From Temnopleurus reevesii (lineage: Eukaryota; Echinodermata; Echinoidea; Temnopleuroida; Temnopleuridae): a DNA stretch of 57,173 nucleotides. A program made the translations under genes and the position numbers. Below are positions 1 through 12,242 of the stretch, piece by piece (position 1 is the first letter of the stretch; each line of letters opens with the position of its first letter). The stretch lies in contig BQKZ01002575.1 of NCBI GenBank assembly GCA_036244855.1, forward strand, positions 14,778 to 71,950, read 5' to 3'. The notes beneath the pieces are model-generated. The model saw only the letters and a list, made by a program, of their open reading frames with translations. It did not search any database and was not told where the DNA came from.

Positions 1-87
1 AGAGCAGCATCACTATAACATGCAGATATTCTACAGGGATTGGTGATATCTTATTACCTCATTTGCAGCCAGCCATTGTATTTCAAG

Positions 88-235
88 GGATAAATTCCTG
101 TCAGGTGCTGATTCACCTCACCTGGGTCGAATGCAGCACAATTTGGACAAATTTATTGCTGAAGGAAAATCGTCATGGGTTGGATACGAACCACGACTCT
201 AGTTGGTTAAACCACTAAACTCACAACTCCCTGAT
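88..235 (-). mobile_element. tRNA-derived SINE, minus strand
   Basis: Read on the minus strand, this block begins with a tRNA-like head. An A-box-like stretch (TTTAGTGGTTTAACC) lies near 205-225, and a B-box-like stretch (GTGGTTCGTATCC) near 183-196. A body follows containing CCTTCAGCAATAAATTTGTC and then CACCTGACAGGAATT. This order, a tRNA head followed by a 'CCTT.(A/G)GCAA..AAATTTGTCC' body and an 'ACCTG.CAGGAAT' end, is what I remember from tRNA-derived SINEs of sea urchins and other marine animals. The B-box differs from the canonical GGTTCGANNC, so the copy is probably old and transcriptionally dead. The left boundary is uncertain because the element lies close to the window edge. The family name is not assigned. 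Confidence 0.65.
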
Positions 236-2278
236 TAAACGGCTTCGTTAAACTGAACAATTATACCACAATCTGTCTCACTATCATTTTCCCTGTATTT
301 GGTATATTGATCTATCATTCTTGAAAATTGAGGTACAATAAACATACAAAATTTAAAAATACTTATTTCTTTAATATGCTCGAATGATAGGGGATCACAA
401 GAGAATGTAATGCAATGAATTATGCCTTATCAGAAGGGCGTATCTTTTTCAAACGAACAAATTGCATATCAATATATTATCATCTGGGATTTTTTAAAGC
501 TTATAAGGAGACTTGTGATCACATGTGATCCGAAAAGTTCTTCATCTGATGATGTCAATCCATTGGAGCAGTAACTGAATTAATTCATAAAAATGTGGAA
601 AATATGTCCAAAACAGGATGCAAAAAAGGGGAAACAGTGGAATGTACAGTAGAGACATTGAATGAAATGATCAGGAATCTGATATGAGAGAAGGAGCAAT
701 GAAGAGCGTGGTTTAATGAGATGAATTAAGAGCGGAGAGTCATGAAGTTGGCTTGAGAAATAAAAAGTCAAATAAAATCCGATATTGACTTACAAGCTGA
801 AAAAAAATTGTACGGCATTTCGCAGACGATATAGGAAAAACACAATGTGGGAAAAAACCATGATACTCTTCATCCTATGCGATTTCCTACCATTCAAGCA
901 TGTTATAGCTTGTGTTTTTGCGACGAACTTTCCTTCACGAGGGAGGCTTTTGTGGAGGAAAATGAACGTGAATATCAGACTGGTATTCTTGGTTCTTATT
1001 CAGTAATTTGTATTTTAACCATAGTGATCTTTAGTTGAGTAATAATTTAGCCAATAATTGGAGGTATTGTTCCCGACACAGATTTCAGAAGACTTTTGAC
1101 AAATCTGAACAAGTTTAAATTATCATGGGCACAAATGATTTAATGGATATAAACAAAAATTCTCGCCCATTGGACGGACCTTTTAAGGCGATTCATATTT
1201 ACCAGGAGGGTATGTTTTGCAACTGTATCTATACTGTCTAAAAAATAACAACAAATGTGATAATAATGGTAATAATACAGTATATAGGGCTTAATTTTCA
1301 AAGCGGTCAGTGCAATATTACTCGGCTATCGCAAGGAAACCATTTGGTGCTCACTACAATTAAAAATACATTTTCAGGAACATTTAATGTAACTATTTTA
1401 CTTTTATCCTATGTTAATCGTTTCCCCCTTATTGTTTATTTTCTTATCTAATATAAATATTTGTAAACGAAAATTTCTCAACAGATCTTATGCTGTTATA
1501 TTTTTTCTTAATCTATTGACCTCTTTTCCGTGAAACAGGTAGTGAATTACAACACCAAGGCTCATACTGGCACACTTCCCCTAACATCATATCAGTGCAT
1601 CTCTTTTTGCCACTCTCCTCACTCGCTGCCTTTTTGCTGATTACTGAATGGTTTGACATTTTGGCCTTCAGGATCATTGAATCATAGACTTCCATTTACC
1701 CTTTCATACCTTTCACTTCCAAAAATATGAAAGAAAAAATTCAATCAAAGATGAAAAGGATAGCGGTGGATGTATTGAATTAGGAGGGGTTTTCGGATTG
1801 AACTGCTGTAGCGTGTCTTTTTTCTTCTACCATCTCATACCGATGGTCTTCTCTTGTTATCTTTCTTGGAGCTTCAACATCGCGATCCCTTTGTTTCCCC
1901 CAGAGCTGACCATTCACTTATCTCTATAAATATTTCACCTTCTCTGTATCACTCAGATATGAGATCCGGTTGCCAAGATGAAACTGGTACGACTAAATAT
2001 TTAAAGACTGAGCAATATGCGTCAGCCTAGAAAGGTTAGGGATTTTACACAACATTACTGGGAACAAAGAAAATGTTATAACTTTATGCAATGTTATCCA
2101 TTGTGCTATTAAAGAAATGATATTCTTAGTTAGTGTTTCATATATTTGCAAAGCTAAAAGTACTAAGAAGCAAAATAAATGTTTCATCAGATGTTTCAAT
2201 ATCTAGACCAATTCCAGGCACGCATTCAATATTACGCAACCCGGCGCCCCGACCAATTTGAAAATTTTACACCCCCTA
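236..2278. other. AT-rich sequence, no feature seen
   Basis: I see no gene, RNA or transposon end here. The open frames are below 75 codons, overlap on opposite strands and have no recognisable domain. A low-GC stretch with scattered A and T runs is all that can be described. Confidence 0.5.
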
Positions 2279-2379
2279 CCGGATGATCTCCGTATCTTCT
2301 CCGGATGATCCCCGTATCTTCTTCGGATGATCTCCGTATCTTCTCCGGATGATCTCCGTATCTTCTCCGGATGTTCTCC
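2279..2379. repeat. 22-bp tandem repeat, about 4.5 copies
   Basis: Four full copies of a 22-bp unit (core CCGGATGATCTCCGTATC) start at 2279, 2301, 2323 and 2345, and a partial fifth copy starts at 2367. Copies differ at only one or two positions, for example C for T in copy 2 and T for C at the start of copy 3. The unit is not a multiple of three, so the open frames crossing it on both strands are by-products of the repeat and not coding evidence. The repeat core is more GC-rich than its surroundings. Confidence 0.9.
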
Positions 2380-2810
2380 AGGTGTTCTCTTGTGATACTC
2401 TAAATTGGATATTAATTGGACATTTACGTTTTGATTACACACACCATAAACACAATTTGACCCCTCTGGTGGATATAGCAATTACCAGGTTTACTCACTG
2501 TGTCACCAAGATTAATGTGACCCGAGACAAATATTGGAAATGTAATATATCCCTACTCTGAGCACAGAACAATTTCAACGTACTAAAGCTAACAATTACA
2601 GAATTAAACTCGGAAAGGGAAGGTTAAAATTGCGTTTTGGTCCACGTGATGGTAAAGCATTTGACTTGATCATCTAGGTAAACGTGCTCATCTAACATCA
2701 TTACTTTATTGTGGATGGTCTCAACATCATAATATTTTGGATAACACCTTTTGACAGCAAGACTTGATTAGAGATATCACGTACTGTGGCATAGATTGAG
2801 CCTGCGTTGT

Positions 2811-2832
2811 AAAAAAAAAAAAAAAAAAAAAA
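2811..2832 (+). repeat. Poly-A tract, 22 bp
   Basis: An uninterrupted run of 22 A. It could be the tail of a retroposed copy, but I see no recognisable SINE or LINE body immediately upstream, so it is listed only as a homopolymer. Confidence 0.85.
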
Positions 2833-3206
2833 GGCAACACATTACCCACTGTTGTCTATGCAATGCCATTTTTGCAGGTAATGCCTATTCATGTTATTTT
2901 TACCAGCATGTTCTACTAATTCAGAACAATATGCGGACGTCACATTCTAAAATCAATAAAAACATTCAATTTTAATTTCTCGAACTGATCTCCAAGAGAT
3001 TTTATTTGCAATGGACAAATATATGTGTACTGGGGATTTATCATGAGAGTCGTTTTTCTTGCTCGTATCCCGATTTCCGTAATTGAAAAGGCGGTGAAAT
3101 CCAGAACAGCGGATTTCTCAAATTTTGCAGAGCATGGTCTTGTGTTAAAATAAAATTGCCTCCAATGAGTTCGCGTTCCAACCCTTATTGAGCGGCGAAT
3201 GCTCCG

Positions 3207-3412
3207 TCACACTTTTGCATTTATAGCCAACGTATTCCCAACGTTCATGAAATTTTGAAAGACGTTTACCTTACGTCGAGCGTCAGCCGAACGACTTCAA
3301 CGTCGGTCAAATGTATTCCTTCCATGTTCCTATGTTTATAGATAGTCTCTCAAAGTTCATCAACGTTAGGCCGACGCAACGCGACGTCGCAGCTACAAAC
3401 GCAAATATGTGA
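3207..3412. mobile_element. Foldback (inverted-repeat) element, about 206 bp
   Basis: The left arm (3207-3263) starts TCACACTTTTGCATTTATAG and the right arm (3345-3412), read in reverse complement, starts TCACATATTTGCGTTTGTAG. The inner parts of the arms also match: AACGTTCATGAAATTTTGAAAG on the left corresponds to AACGTTGATGAACTTTGAGAG on the right, with small indels between. The arms surround a roughly 80-bp centre rich in CGTC/GACG words. The outer sequence resembles the ends of the elements at 39568-39796 and 37064-37230, suggesting one dispersed family. No transposase frame is present, so it would be non-autonomous. Confidence 0.6.
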
Positions 3413-4009
3413 TTGAGTTTTTCGGTTCTTCACGTCCGACGCGTCGGAAGGAAAAAAAAAGAGTGTTGTATTAAAGTAACTTTCATGTTTTAAAATGCAT
3501 CTCTCGCCACTATATCGATAACATGTGATTATAATAGTATATCTTGATCTTCATTCTATCAAATTTCAGATTTCGAGAAAAAAAAGCAAGTTGGTGCTGA
3601 AACGCTTTTGAAAATTCATATTACGTCATTTATGCAAATTTGTGTTTTTCTTTGATGATTGTCTCAACGTTTTGACATCTTACATTACAATGTTTTGGTT
3701 ATAAAACGATTAATAAAAGGTTGATAAAATCACTAAATGTTGACCTGTTATGCCTTGTATAAATTATAGGGGAATGAGTCGCCCTCCTAGGATGATTGTT
3801 TCAATATTTATTCTCTCACATAATGAATTAAAATCCAGGTTCGTTTGTATGTTAGAATGCAAGCATATTTTGTTCAATATCTGGATATCAGTTAAGAAAT
3901 ATATAGTGATGTCAGGTATGTTATGGACCTTTATTGTATTTCAGATATCCAATACTGCTTGATAATGTGACGTGAACAATGCGATTCAGAGGTTTCTTTG
4001 CCAGTATGT

Positions 4010-4080
4010 TTGTTTATTGTTTGTTTGTTGTTTGTTTTGGTTGTTTGTTTGTTTGGTGTTTTTTTTTTGGGGGGGGGGGG
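4010..4080. repeat. TTTG repeat followed by T10 and G12 runs
   Basis: Degenerate GTTT/TTTG tetranucleotides run from about 4010, followed by a 10-bp T run (4059-4068) and a 12-bp G run (4069-4080). The open frames that cross it on both strands are products of the repeat. Confidence 0.85.
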
Positions 4081-6179
4081 TAATAGTGTTTGACACATTT
4101 GCGTCCTGCACACAAGTTGTTAAAAATCTGTCTGGCCAACGAATTATTATAATGATTACTTTGTCTGGCTATGTTATCGTTCCATGGTAACATTATTTCA
4201 ATACAGATATCCATTATCATGTTTGATACGAGTGTAGTTCCTTATCCCCTTCGCTTAATACATTTTCCAACTAACAATCAAGCTGCCCCTGGGGAAAACC
4301 TTTCGAGTTGAGCAAATAATTGTTCTGATGAAAAGAAATCGGAAGGGGGAAATGTTCCATGACGATATGCTCTTACTGTTAAGGTCATAGAGTAAATTAA
4401 ATAAAGTTCAACGAAACATAAAAATCATCATCATGCTATCTTCATGGGTTTATGTTATGTCCCATCAGATGACTGAAGGAATGCTGCCCAAATGCTCATC
4501 CGCAAAAGACAGTCACCGGGAGCAGAAGGAATGGGGCAAAGCGTACAACTTCAATTCCAGCATTCACAATAGCTAGATGCACACCAATGAAATATCCCTC
4601 CCTCTTTTTCTGCGTAGAAATGTCAAACTGATGTGACGCCTGTTCGGTGAAAAGACAGGGAAACCAATTTATTTTGTGTTCAATAATCTATCTTGAAGGC
4701 TTTAATGACGTTTTTACTTTGTCCCAGCCCTTCCTCCCTTCTGCTCACAGTGAGTGACTCGCTCAAGCACTCGGACCTACATTTTGTTAAGAAACCTTCT
4801 TTAATGTAGAGAGAGCTGAACATTAATCTACCATTTATTTGACGATCATGGGCGCTATGCTATGTGTTTGTTTTATTTTGTGTTTGCAAATATTGTTGGT
4901 GCTCAGTTTTAAAGATTCTGTAAAAAGGAGGCCATCGTGAATACCATTAACAAACGCGACCGTGCTGGTGGAGTAATGACACAAGTGGGGTCTTATACGT
5001 TTATTTTAATTTGTATGGAGATGACATACATCAGTTTACTTAAAACATTGTAATCTAAGCTTATCAGTCCGTAGCCTTTACAAATGAAAATACAATAGGT
5101 TCCATATCAACCACTAATGGAATGTTTTATCCTGATTTTAGAAGAAAAGAAAGAATGTGGCCTACCAGAATATATAAAGAAGGGAAGACAATTAATTATA
5201 TTTGAATATTCATCTTGAAAAAACATCACTGTTTTTACTACAATACAAATCATTACAAGCTATTTCATATCAGCAAGTCATTTTGTTACATTAATGAAAT
5301 GCTACAGTTCGAAGAACTTTTTGAAATGGAGTCCTTCATTAATTTAAAAAGTTGTATGTGTCTTGAGGATCACTTTATGAGATCCAGGGGCCCTTTCACT
5401 AAAATAAAAACCCATGACTTGTAGCAGCCTGCGCAATTTCGAGATCGCATCGTTTTATTTTTTATAATATACATCCCTAGATTCTTCCTTCAAGGAGTAA
5501 TGACGTAGGCATGTCGAATAGCCATGCGTTGAGCTATTTTTATGAACCATGTGATCTTTTCATGACCTACGTTTAGCTTGGTTGAAAGGCTTTTAAATGT
5601 TATTCAAGTCTTTTAATATCTTCAAAGCCATTTCTCAGTGGTGTAAAATTCGGGAGATTTAATTTTATTACGTATATGCAAATGAATCAAATCGATCTTA
5701 ATGAGAATCGAGTTTTATTTGATTTTTCTCTAATAATAATGAGAATAATAAACGCACCCATACACAGACCTGGTAAAAAGAAACTCATGGAATAACATAT
5801 TTACTAAAGTAGATCATTTAAGTCCTTTATAAATGTCATGATATGTATAATTATTATATTTATCCTGCATGAGATAAAATAATGTATTTGCACAGGTATT
5901 GGTCTGTAATAACAAATTTCTGAATCACATTGTTTGAAGTCTTAAACTTTGCGACGATCGCCAACCCTTTTTTTCCCAGCCGGGTGCAACGAGGCACTGG
6001 AATAATAGACTTAAATCCGAATTGCCTGACCGGGTTGGCTACTACACCCTAGTGGAGCGATGAAAGGGTTGCTCAATAATTAAGCACGATGAAATTGTGT
6101 CAGAAAGATTCAGAGAGATTCTAACGCTTGTCTTTGCTGCTGTTACAGTCTGTGGACTTATTCAACATAGGATTAGGAG
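4081..6179. other. AT-rich sequence, no gene seen
   Basis: No recognisable coding segment or RNA. At 5387-5400 there is an AGGGGCCCTTTCACTAAAA segment. This resembles the GGGGCCC-initiated ends common in marine-invertebrate intergenic repeats, and a second GGGGCCCCGTTT copy lies at 36528, but neither has a clear partner end. The rest is unique-looking AT-rich DNA. Confidence 0.4.
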
Positions 6180-6213
6180 CCCCCCCCCCTCCCCCTCCCC
6201 CCCCAAAAAAAAA
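6180..6213. repeat. C-rich tract joined to an A run
   Basis: C10-T-C5-T-C8 is followed directly by nine A. This low-complexity stretch creates the Pro-rich and Gly-rich frames seen on the two strands. Confidence 0.9.
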
Positions 6214-6528
6214 CAGACAAAGCACCAAGAAATCAACCATGTTGATTTTTGTTGATTTAAAAATCGAAAGCGCTCTCAGAGTGAGTGCCACGCAGTGCTC
6301 TTGGAACAATACTTGCAAGGAATTTATTCAATTTAATCTAACACTGTAATGAAATGAAAATGTAATGTTTTAACCCCTTGGATGTATTTGATATAACACA
6401 ACAGGAATCAATTAATTTTCTTGCTAATGTTGTTCTAACATTTTTCTCGTGTTGCCAATACTACCACCTGATCTATGTTAAATTAAAACCCTGATCTTGA
6501 TTTACAGTTGAACCGGCTGGTTACTAAA

Positions 6529-6610
6529 ATAATAATAATGATAATAGTAACAATAATAGATTATGCTTATATAGCGCATAATACAAGGGTCTCTATGCGC
6601 CTAACAAAGT
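6529..6610 (+). repeat. AAT microsatellite plus TATATAGCGC module (copy 1)
   Basis: A degenerate AATAAT/AATGAT run (6529-6560) is followed by TTATATAGCGCATAATACA and then TCTCTATGCGCCTAACAAAG. The same order, an AAT run, then TTATA(T/A)(A/G)GCGC, then a second GCGC- or GAGC-containing word ending in (A)CAAAG, recurs at 12980, 17607 and, partly, 40122. From memory, this microsatellite-linked module is widespread in marine invertebrate genomes. Its mechanism of spread is not apparent here. Confidence 0.65.
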
Positions 6611-6721
6611 AAAATACAATACAAAAAGGTACAAAGTAATGAAACACTGCACATTTTTTTTTCATAAAGATGCAATATTTTACAAAATGCATGCATCTGA
6701 ATGAAATGCATCGGTCGAAAA

Positions 6722-6795
6722 AAGTAAGCAGCTCAGTCGTTAGAGCGTTTGACTGCCTGATAATAATGGCGTGTATTTGAATCCCATATGCCGCG
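6722..6795 (+). mobile_element. tRNA-like SINE head
   Basis: An A-box-like word (GCAGCTCAGTCGTTAGAGCG, 6728-6747) is followed about 26 bp later by a B-box-like word (TATTTGAATCCC, from 6774). This resembles the 5' part of a tRNA. The B-box lacks the canonical GGTTC, and I cannot pair a full acceptor stem, so this is more likely a SINE head or a decayed tRNA than a working tRNA gene. It lies about 110 bp downstream of the TATATAGCGC module. Confidence 0.5.
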
Positions 6796-7248
6796 ATTTT
6801 GAAATATTCTGTAAAATCTTGCAAGCTGAGGAAAAGGAGAAGTATTACACCTTTTCTGAAAAAAAAAGAAATGTAAAATTGCACTCTAACCTAAATTGTT
6901 TGCATTGCAAAGTCCGGAGTTGCTTTATAATTGATTTAACTCTATAAAATCATACCACAATTTAGACTCGATTTAGACTCGAATTCTTATTTTCACAAAG
7001 TTCTTAAAGGTACAAGACTGCAGCTTTTCACACACCAAATAAACAAAGAAGGACACTGACTAACTGAGGTACATTTACGAAATAAGAGTAGTAAAGACAC
7101 TTTTTAAAATGAAAGTTGAAAGTTGTTGGTCGTCGAAGCTGCAATTAAAAGGTTAAACAGTGTAAAGGTTATTCGTCCATTAAATGTAAAAGAGTGTCAT
7201 GAAAGACACGTTTCGGTCTATTATTGTCTATCTGAAGAAAAACAAAGT

Positions 7249-7291
7249 TTTATATACCAGGTAGTTTTATATACCAGGTATATATACCAGG
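7249..7291. repeat. Short tandem ATATACCAGG repeat, three copies
   Basis: ATATACCAGG occurs three times at uneven spacing of roughly 12 to 17 bp. It is a local duplication with no other feature attached. Confidence 0.7.
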
Positions 7292-7864
7292 GTCCATTGA
7301 AGCATATACCTAGGAATCTATAATAAGAAATGAAAAGGACAGTAGTTATGTTTTTACGTCATCACTCAATACAACGTATGAATAGAAGTACGCACGCTGC
7401 AGTACATATTTAGGATAGGAGGTGCGCAATACCATGATAAATCTCGTTCACGGAGGTAAAGCAACCAATCCATTTCTGACATGGTATTTCGGGTAATCAA
7501 TGGTATCTACATCTTCTTAGGTTCTTAAATGCTAAATATCTTGACTTACACAAAGAAAAAGTCAAATTTGAACCTTTTAATGTTCGTATTGCGTCAATGA
7601 AAATTAACACTGCGTGATCTAGGTTAGCCCAAATAATAAATTGGATGCATCATCAAGCAGTTATCATTCATCTTTAAAAGCCCCTCGAGAAAATAATGAT
7701 CCAATGATTTTTTTGCGATTTAGATTTGTAAAAAAAATGCTAAATATTTATTTGAGCTGTCTTTGATCTCAAACATGACATTTTAATGTTTGCCAGAAGG
7801 ATTAGAATATTACAAATCTCAGGATAGGGAGGGAGCTGGAGAGATTGAAAGCACACTTGTGTTT

Positions 7865-8260
7865 TCGTACATGTGCTTGTGTGCAATATTGTGCATGTCT
7901 TCAGTGTGTGTGTGCGTATGTGTGATTTGAGTGTGAAGCATACGTGTGCGTGTGTGTATGTGTGCTGTTCAAGCATGTGCGTGTGTGTGTGTGTTGTGCG
8001 TGTGAAGCACACATGTGTATGTGTGCATGTGCGTGTGAGTGAGTGCAATGTGCATGCGAGGTTGTGCCTATATTGGAGGTATACGTGTACGTGTACGTTT
8101 GTGTGTGTGTGTGTTGTATGTGTGTGTGTTTTGTGTGTGAAGCATACTTGTGTGTGTGCGCATGTGTGTGCGTGTGCGTGTGTGAAATTGTAGGTGTGCG
8201 TGGTTGTGCATGTATTGGAGTTGTACGTGTAAATGTGTGTGCGTGCGTGTGTGTGATTTT
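7865..8260. repeat. GT-rich minisatellite with about 140-bp internal period
   Basis: The tract is almost entirely GTGTGT/GTGCGT, but it has a longer order inside it. The word TGTGAAGCA recurs near 7932, 8001 and 8136. The word GGTTGTGC followed by TATTGGAG recurs at 8060 and 8202. The last two copies of each word are 135-142 bp apart, so a unit of about 138 bp was duplicated within simple-sequence DNA. The Val/Cys-rich frame on plus and the Thr/His-rich frame on minus come from the repeat and are not genes. Confidence 0.8.
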
Positions 8261-11200
8261 GATATGAGCGCGTTTATATGCTAGAACATACTGTAGAATA
8301 AGATAATCCTGAGATAAATTAATTTAGAAGATATGTTAAAAGGATTGAATGCACAAAGAGGGGCTATGAATCGAGGGGATACATTCTTAAAAGGGAGTTG
8401 AGGAGAGGGTAGAGTGTGAAATAGAATGAAACTTATGGGAGAAAGGAGATGGAGACAGTATAGAGGATAGAAAATAATGGATACAAGAATTAAAGAAAAC
8501 GGAATATTCCTCCCCCTCGTTTAACGACTAATTTGCTCAGACAATTCGTTTCTCACCCTTTATGAAATGTGTGCTCTATCTCAAAATAACTGTAATCTAA
8601 CTATCTTCATTAAAGGACATCATTTAAGACTTTTGAATGGATTATTTTAATTTGTCTCTACCGTTTGTATTTAGATAAATCAATATCTTCTAAGTGTCAG
8701 CTAAGAGGTTGTTTCATTCATGTACCTCGGAAAGTTATTAAATAGAATCGAATTCACATCTGAATGACTCTCGCTCAATTTAAATCATCGCGAGGTAATC
8801 TCTATCAATTTTCCATTAAAATGGTGGGAGGCTATTTATGCCAGAAATACCGTTCCTTAATAGAGTCGCTCCTTGACGGCTAAAATAGACTCTAAGTTAA
8901 TAACTTGATATAAATTTGATTTTGTATTCACGCGAGACGTACAATAAATTTCCGAATGTCATACCCTGGAATCTGGTAAAAATGTCATTTTGAAGCCTTT
9001 TGTTAATAATTTCTCTCTCTCACTAAAGAGTTGCATTCATATAATAGGTGACTTTTTAAACCGCTGCATTGGCTATAAATCAGAGATATAAATATAATAT
9101 TGAAGTATTTATAGACCATCAATGCATCAATGCAAAGCTGTTAAGTATTGATTCAAGAATAAGTAGTATCAAAGGGATCTTTGTAAACAAACTAACACAC
9201 TAATTACGTTTCATTTTTATATTAAACAAAATCTCATTTGTGAATGAATGCAGTATTCAAATGTCGGTCTAACTAGCAGGTAAAATCTTCTTAAAATTAT
9301 GTTAATTATGTTAATATCAAGCTGTATTTCCAACAATTTCAGGTACGAAATGTCAATGGGCGATATGTTATATAAGCTTCGAGGTAATGAAAGTATATTT
9401 CGTATATAAAGGTAATTGGGTACCCTGGAGCTTGCTCCTATTCTCTAATTAATTAATTGGTCTTTCTTTTGATGCCGTATGTCTTCTCATAAATACAAAA
9501 TACATACATTGAATATAAAAGAATGAGTGGTCAGTACCGTGTTAAGAACTCACATACGTATACAATTTGTTTTCCAATGATGGGCAATTTCAAATTAAAG
9601 GGACGCTAACGGAATTAAATGCCATTTTGAGCAACAGTTTTGTCATTTATCATGTTTATAGGTCAATGGTGGACCCATGACCCACAGTGACCGGTACAAA
9701 TCAAGCATCTTAAAATATCTAATGTTAAATTAACACTCAAAGATATTTAATTCATTATTTATCCAGGTCTTCTTTAAACAGAGTAGCCCCCTCAATAATA
9801 AAATCGATCTATACCAATGGGCTATGTAAAAGTTGGATAAGTATCAAACATTTCGAAGAGGTAAATTGAAATTTAAAAGAAGTGTTGGATTCAACCTTTT
9901 AAGTTTGATAAAGTTTGGCACTAAACTTTGGAAATGTTAATTCAACATTTGAGTTTATTGCTTGAAGTATAAAGTAAATGCTAACATAACAAAATGAAAA
10001 AACATTTTATAATGTTCATATGGACGGCTTTAAGTAATGAAGAATGTCAGAAACGACATGACGTCAAAAATGTTCTAGTTTGGGTCATTAAACAAATAAA
10101 AATGAAATATCACATCTATCATATTTGTGAAGATGTAATTTCCTTTGCCCTATACCAGCAGTGTGGACATGTATTGTGGCTCAAAAACATGTTATTTCCA
10201 AAACAACCAAGCTAAGCACATGAAAGTACGTTCTCCCATTCACCATGATGTAATGAATGGTCTGATCCAAAGTCGGCTACTTTAAGTGCGAGCGCTATAT
10301 GTTTTCCGTCACTCCATATGTTCCCCAACCATACGTCTCTGCCTCTTAGAACAAAAAGGGCGCTATATACTCATACACCTTTTACATAACGTTTTTCATG
10401 ATAAAGATTTCACTCTCAATAAAGAGGTTAACTGCGGATGATGGTCTTTGTGTAGACGGCGTTGAAATAGAGTCCTTTTTGCTCAAAACAGATGATACAT
10501 GTCTGCTCCAATTTTCACTTGGCACAAAGGGCAATGTCCCAACACCGCTTGCGATTGCCGCAAATGTCATTCATAGATTTCCACCCTATCTATCAAAAAA
10601 GGGAAAGTCGGCAACATTCACTCATTGTTTATGTTGATCAGTCTTTCACGGAGTCAAGAAATCATACTGTGTCAATAGTATTCACACGATTCATGACTAC
10701 ATTGTACGACACAATTCTGATTATTGGCCAAATTCATATACCGGTACTTTGTTGTTAGAAAACTCTTCATTCAAAGTTGTGATTGGTCAGGTTTCCTTAT
10801 GATGCGCATTGGTAGTGACGCTGTAATTTGAGCAATACGAATTCCTAACGTTACGATTGTTGTTTTGAAAATCCTATCATTCTGCCATAAATTCACAACT
10901 CATCAAATTAGCCCGACTGTTTATTCCTATCATATTTGTTACGCAAGTCTACTAAATTCTGTCTCCAAAAATGTTCAGACTAACTTCATCAAGGACCTCA
11001 AACTAAATGCAAAAATACATTTTTTTTTCAAGTCTAAGTAATTCTGCCACCTACATTGATTTATAGATATGACAAATATAGCTTAATCTTAAAATTTTTA
11101 CATTATCAAAATTTAAATTGGAATAATTTGTCTGAAAAGTCTGTCAAAGTTCCTGCCAAAGAATGAAGTAGCGCAAAATGCCTCTAAACTCTATAAGCAT

Positions 11201-11785
11201 GACGTATTAAACAGGGGAGTTTGGTACATAATGCTATTAAAAATAGGAATACACATAAAGAAAGTGTGCATACCACAATGGTTTCAAAATTGCATGATGA
11301 CATTAAATAACTACGTTTGACAACAAAGCACAGAGTACGTGTTATAATTATTATTAGAATAATTTTGAATAGACATTATTCTCACCAAAAAAAAGTTATA
11401 GAATATTATTAAGAATTGTGTAACACATTTTCATTGTATTCAAAACCCTTTGAGATATAATTTCATGGGTAAGAACTCTAATGTTTTCATTTTGTTTCCA
11501 TTATGTATCATAATGAAATTTGAAGAGAAATGGAGAGCTATAAATAACACTTGGCGATGCATGGAGAGCGTATCCTTGGACATCAGTATTTCTTTCATTC
11601 TTTTTCATCTGAATAGGTGAACCGAGAGATGCGAGAATGGGAGAACGAGTAGATGAGAGGGAAAAGTGAGAAGGGGAAAACAATAGAAGAGAAGATAAAG
11701 CAACAGAGAGAATGCACAATGTTCACGAGAGAGGAAGAAAGACAGAAAAGACCAAGAGGATAAGGAAAACGAATTGTGTGCAGTC
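8261..11785. other. AT-rich sequence, one doubtful coding relic
   Basis: About 3.5 kb without a supportable gene. One imperfect palindrome (AAAGTTTGGCACTAAACTTT) lies near 9910-9932. An 80-codon plus-strand frame at 10398-10637 contains a word reminiscent of the YADDT region of non-LTR reverse transcriptases (see findings). It is too short and too diverged to call. The rest shows nothing recognisable. Confidence 0.4.
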
Positions 11786-12172
11786 ATGCAGTCACACTTA
11801 CGGACAGATCCCACTCTGCTGCCAAATTTTACCTGCCAAAATTATCTTGAATTCGAAATATGAAAAATGAATTAATGAATATTGTTTAAACAACGAGTTT
11901 GTACAATTACGATTGAGAAAAATAACTTTCAAACATTAGATTTCAAATGGAATAAGACATTGTAGTGCAGTCACACCAACAGATTGATCCTACACTGCTC
12001 TTAAACCGCATCAATTATAATTATTATTCGTATTGAGATCTAACGTCTCACTGTTATTTTTATCAATCCCAATAATACAAATTCATAGCTTAAAGTAAAT
12101 ATTAGCTTATAGTTAATGGTTTAAATTGAAGATAATTCAGTTTGGCAGCATGTGTGGGATTAGGTGTGACTA
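11786..12172. mobile_element. Inverted-repeat element A (interleaved with B)
   Basis: The left arm from about 11786 reads CAGTCACACTTACGGACAG and then CTCTGCTGCCAAATTT, with AATTATCTT further in. The segment ending near 12172, read in reverse complement, gives TAGTCACACCTAATCCCACA, then CATGCTGCCAAACTG, then AATTATCTT. The matching words keep their order, which supports paired terminal arms. The inside contains the left arm of element B, so either one element inserted into the other or a rearrangement mixed two relatives. There is no transposase frame. Confidence 0.5.
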
Positions 12173-12242
12173 CCCCATACCCAATTACAATTATGTCGAT
12201 GCGGTTTGAGAGCAGGCTGGGATCAGTCTGTTGGTGTGACTG
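11968..12242. mobile_element. Inverted-repeat element B, about 275 bp
   Basis: The left arm CAGTCACACCAACAGATTGA (11968-11987) continues to CTGCTCTTAAACCGCATC. The right end at 12242, in reverse complement, reads CAGTCACACCAACAGACTGA and continues to CTGCTCTCAAACCGCATC. The arms match over roughly 55 bp with few differences and enclose an AT-rich centre, as expected of a miniature inverted-repeat transposon. The shared CAGTCACAC start links it to element A. The superfamily is not assigned, because I cannot see a clean target duplication. Confidence 0.75.

Noticed and set aside
5950..6075. Foldback around CCAACCC...GGGTTGG words
   Set aside because: Only short words match and they are not in consistent inverted order.
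6567..6884. 105-codon minus-strand open frame
   Set aside because: It runs across the TATATAGCGC module and the tRNA-like SINE head, so it is not coding.
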